DNA of 34,364 bases, from positions 1 to 34,364 of the forward strand of contig VIKE01000072.1 in the NCBI GenBank assembly GCA_008080565.1, in the 5' to 3' direction. Below, piece after piece: positions 32,938-34,364 of this stretch; position 1 is the first letter of the stretch, and every line of letters begins with the position of its first letter. The notes beneath the pieces are model-generated. The model made no database searches, was not told the origin of the DNA, and was given only the letters and a program-made list of their open reading frames with translations. The position numbers and the translations under genes were made by a program. The stretch is from Rhodocyclaceae bacterium (lineage in GTDB: Bacteria > Pseudomonadota > Gammaproteobacteria > Burkholderiales > Rhodocyclaceae).

Positions 32938-34364
32938 GGATGTTTCTTCCGGCGAAAACGGCGCGCTGAATCAGCGGGGAAATGCGATAGCGGTCTTCGC
33001 CGTAGCTGGCGCCGAGGTTGGCCAGCACGTCGCGGATGGTCGCGACGCCGACGGCATCGGCCCAGGCGAGCGGCCCTTGCGGGTAATTGACGCCGAGGCG
33101 CATGGCCGAGTCGGCTGCGGATTCGGAGCAGACGCCTTGGTTGACCGCGTCGGCCGCTTCGTTGGCGAGCATGGCGACGGTGCGCATGACGGCGAGACCC
33201 GGGATGTCGAGGAAGCGCGAGACGGCAAAGCCGGCGGCCTGGAGCAGGCCGGTGGCAGCCGAGATGGCGGCCGGTTCGCATAGCTCGGCGGCGGCAATGG
33301 CGATCCGGCTCGCCTTGCTGTAGTCGAGTGCGAGGTCGATGAGCACGGTGTTGGCGACGCCGGTTTCGGCAGCGCGTTGGGTGGCGCTGCGGCCGTCGGT
33401 GACGAAGATGGCAGCACGGCCGATTTCGGCGATGCGGCCGTCGGTTTCCGGGGCGCGGCTGAAGGACAGGCCGCTGTGGGAGAGCCGGTCAGCCAGTGCT
33501 TCGGCTGCGGTCGACTCGCCAAAAACGGTGATTTTGCCGGCCGGCGTTTGCACTGCTTCGCTTTGTGGCTCGGGCTTTACAGAACCTTCGCGGTAATCAT
33601 AGAAACCACGCCCGGTCTTCTTGCCGTAGAAGCCGGCATCGACCAGTTCCTGCTGGATCAGCGAGGGCAGGAAGCGCTGGTCGTTGTAGAAGGCGCGCCA
33701 GACGGAATTGGTCACGGCGAAATTGACGTCGTGGCCAATCATGTCCATGAGTTCGAACGGCCCCATGCGGAAACCGCCGGCTTCGCGCATGACGGCATCG
33801 ATGGTGGCGTAGTCGGCGGCGCCTTCCTGCGCCAGGCGCAGGGCTTCGGCGTAGTAGGGGCGGGCGACGCGATTGACGATGAAGCCGGGCGTCGATTTGG
33901 CATGCACCGGGGTCTTGCCCCAGGCGGCGGCGGTGGCGAACAGCGTGTCGGCGACGGCTTTTTCGGTGGCCAGACCGGAAACGATTTCGACCAGCGCCAT
34001 GAGCGGCGCCGGGTTGAAGAAGTGCAGGCCGGCCAGGCGTTCGGGGCGCTTGAGCGCGCTGCCGATGGCGGTGACCGAAATCGACGAGGTGTTGGTGCCG
34101 AAAATGCAGTCCGGGCTGACGATGGCTTCGAGGTCGGCGTAGAGCTTCTGCTTGGCCTCGAGGTTTTCGACGATGGCTTCGACAACCAGCGCGCAATCGG
34201 CCAGGTCATCGAGGTTTTCGACGGCTTGCAGGCGCTCACCGGCGGCCTGGGCGGCTTCCACGGTCAACCGGTTTTTTTCGGCTAATTTGAAATACTGGGC
34301 GCGGATGCCGGCGACGGCGCGCACCGCAGCATCGGGCCGGGCGTCGAGCAGCTTGACCGGATGG
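32930..34364 (-). CDS. paaH: PaaH, 3-hydroxyadipyl-CoA dehydrogenase, cut by window edge
   Basis: 477 codons are visible; the 5' end lies beyond the right edge. The frame is still open at 34364 (reading HPVKLLDARPDAA), so the GTG at 34324 is internal. The NAD-binding GxGxxG start is missing for this reason. Visible are FGTNTSSISVTAIGSALK, AGLHFFNPAPLMALVEIVSG (with the catalytic His), TPGFIVNRVARPYYAEALRL and KTGRGFYDYREGSVK. A second 3HCDH C-terminal domain follows (ADAVNQGVCSESAADSAMRL ... GVNYPQGPLAWADAVG), the two-domain layout of PaaH. It oxidises 3-hydroxyadipyl-CoA to 3-oxoadipyl-CoA, the step before PaaJ. Confidence 0.94.
   Translation of the reverse strand, partial: HPVKLLDARPDAAVRAVAGIRAQYFKLAEKNRLTVEAAQAAGERLQAVENLDDLADCALVVEAIVENLEAKQKLYADLEAIVSPDCIFGTNTSSISVTAIGSALKRPERLAGLHFFNPAPLMALVEIVSGLATEKAVADTLFATAAAWGKTPVHAKSTPGFIVNRVARPYYAEALRLAQEGAADYATIDAVMREAGGFRMGPFELMDMIGHDVNFAVTNSVWRAFYNDQRFLPSLIQQELVDAGFYGKKTGRGFYDYREGSVKPEPQSEAVQTPAGKITVFGESTAAEALADRLSHSGLSFSRAPETDGRIAEIGRAAIFVTDGRSATQRAAETGVANTVLIDLALDYSKASRIAIAAAELCEPAAISAATGLLQAAGFAVSRFLDIPGLAVMRTVAMLANEAADAVNQGVCSESAADSAMRLGVNYPQGPLAWADAVGVATIRDVLANLGASYGEDRYRISPLIQRAVFAGRNIHD

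Noticed and set aside
1..34364. CRISPR arrays, tRNA or rRNA genes, insertion sequences or phage genes
   Set aside because: I saw no regularly spaced repeats, no tRNA-like cloverleaf and no transposase or integrase products.

Overview
The window is chromosomal DNA of a diazotrophic betaproteobacterium. The closest fit I recognise is the Rhodocyclales (Dechloromonas/Azonexus-like). This rests on high GC, nifL-nifA next to a nif-type rnf operon, the order nifE-N-X plus small accessory genes, an iscA-nifU-nifS unit, and a phenylacetate (paa) catabolic cluster. The taxonomic call is inference; the gene families are read directly from the translations.

Layout. (1) 84-3279, minus strand: nifL-nifA regulators. 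(2) 3280-3542: divergent control region with two sigma-54 promoters, a NifA site and an NtrC-type palindrome. (3) 3543-8799, plus: rnfABCDGEH, the ion-driven electron pump that reduces ferredoxin/flavodoxin for nitrogenase. (4) 8947-12072: an NhaD/CitMHS transporter, an unusual helix-hairpin-helix protein with a Lys/Ala-rich linker, and a UspA protein. (5) 12210-17786, plus: a NifA/sigma-54 driven operon of nifE, nifN, nifX, an RseC-like membrane protein, a DUF269 protein, a DUF683 protein, ferredoxin fdxB and two unrecognised genes. (6) 17713-18219, minus: a GNAT acetyltransferase. (7) 18432-21114, plus: a second NifA/sigma-54 unit, iscA-nifU-nifS, ended by a strong terminator. (8) def and a LexA-controlled dinB. 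(9) 23248-34364: phenylacetate region. It has paaX (plus), paaY (minus), an IclR regulator (plus), then a long minus-strand run: paaH (cut by the right edge), paaI, paaK, paaJ, an ABC substrate-binding protein, two crotonases, a BNR-repeat protein and a MoaD/ThiS-like protein.

How the genes fit together: NtrC and NifL/NifA sense nitrogen and redox state. They switch on rnf (low-potential electrons), nifENX and accessory genes (FeMo-cofactor assembly) and iscA-nifUS (Fe-S supply). nifHDK is not in the window. The paa genes convert phenylacetate through CoA thioesters to acetyl-CoA and succinyl-CoA, with PaaX and perhaps the IclR protein as regulators.

The most striking feature is that at least six otherwise well-conserved genes are broken: rnfC (twice), rnfE, nifE, nifN, a paaF-like crotonase and paaK. 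The causes are tandem duplications of 29 bp and 19 bp, an apparent 7-nt insertion, internal deletions and a small frameshift. Their spread across unrelated operons, always with intact flanking frames, suggests assembly or sequencing error in a draft or metagenome-derived genome rather than real decay. Only reads can settle this.
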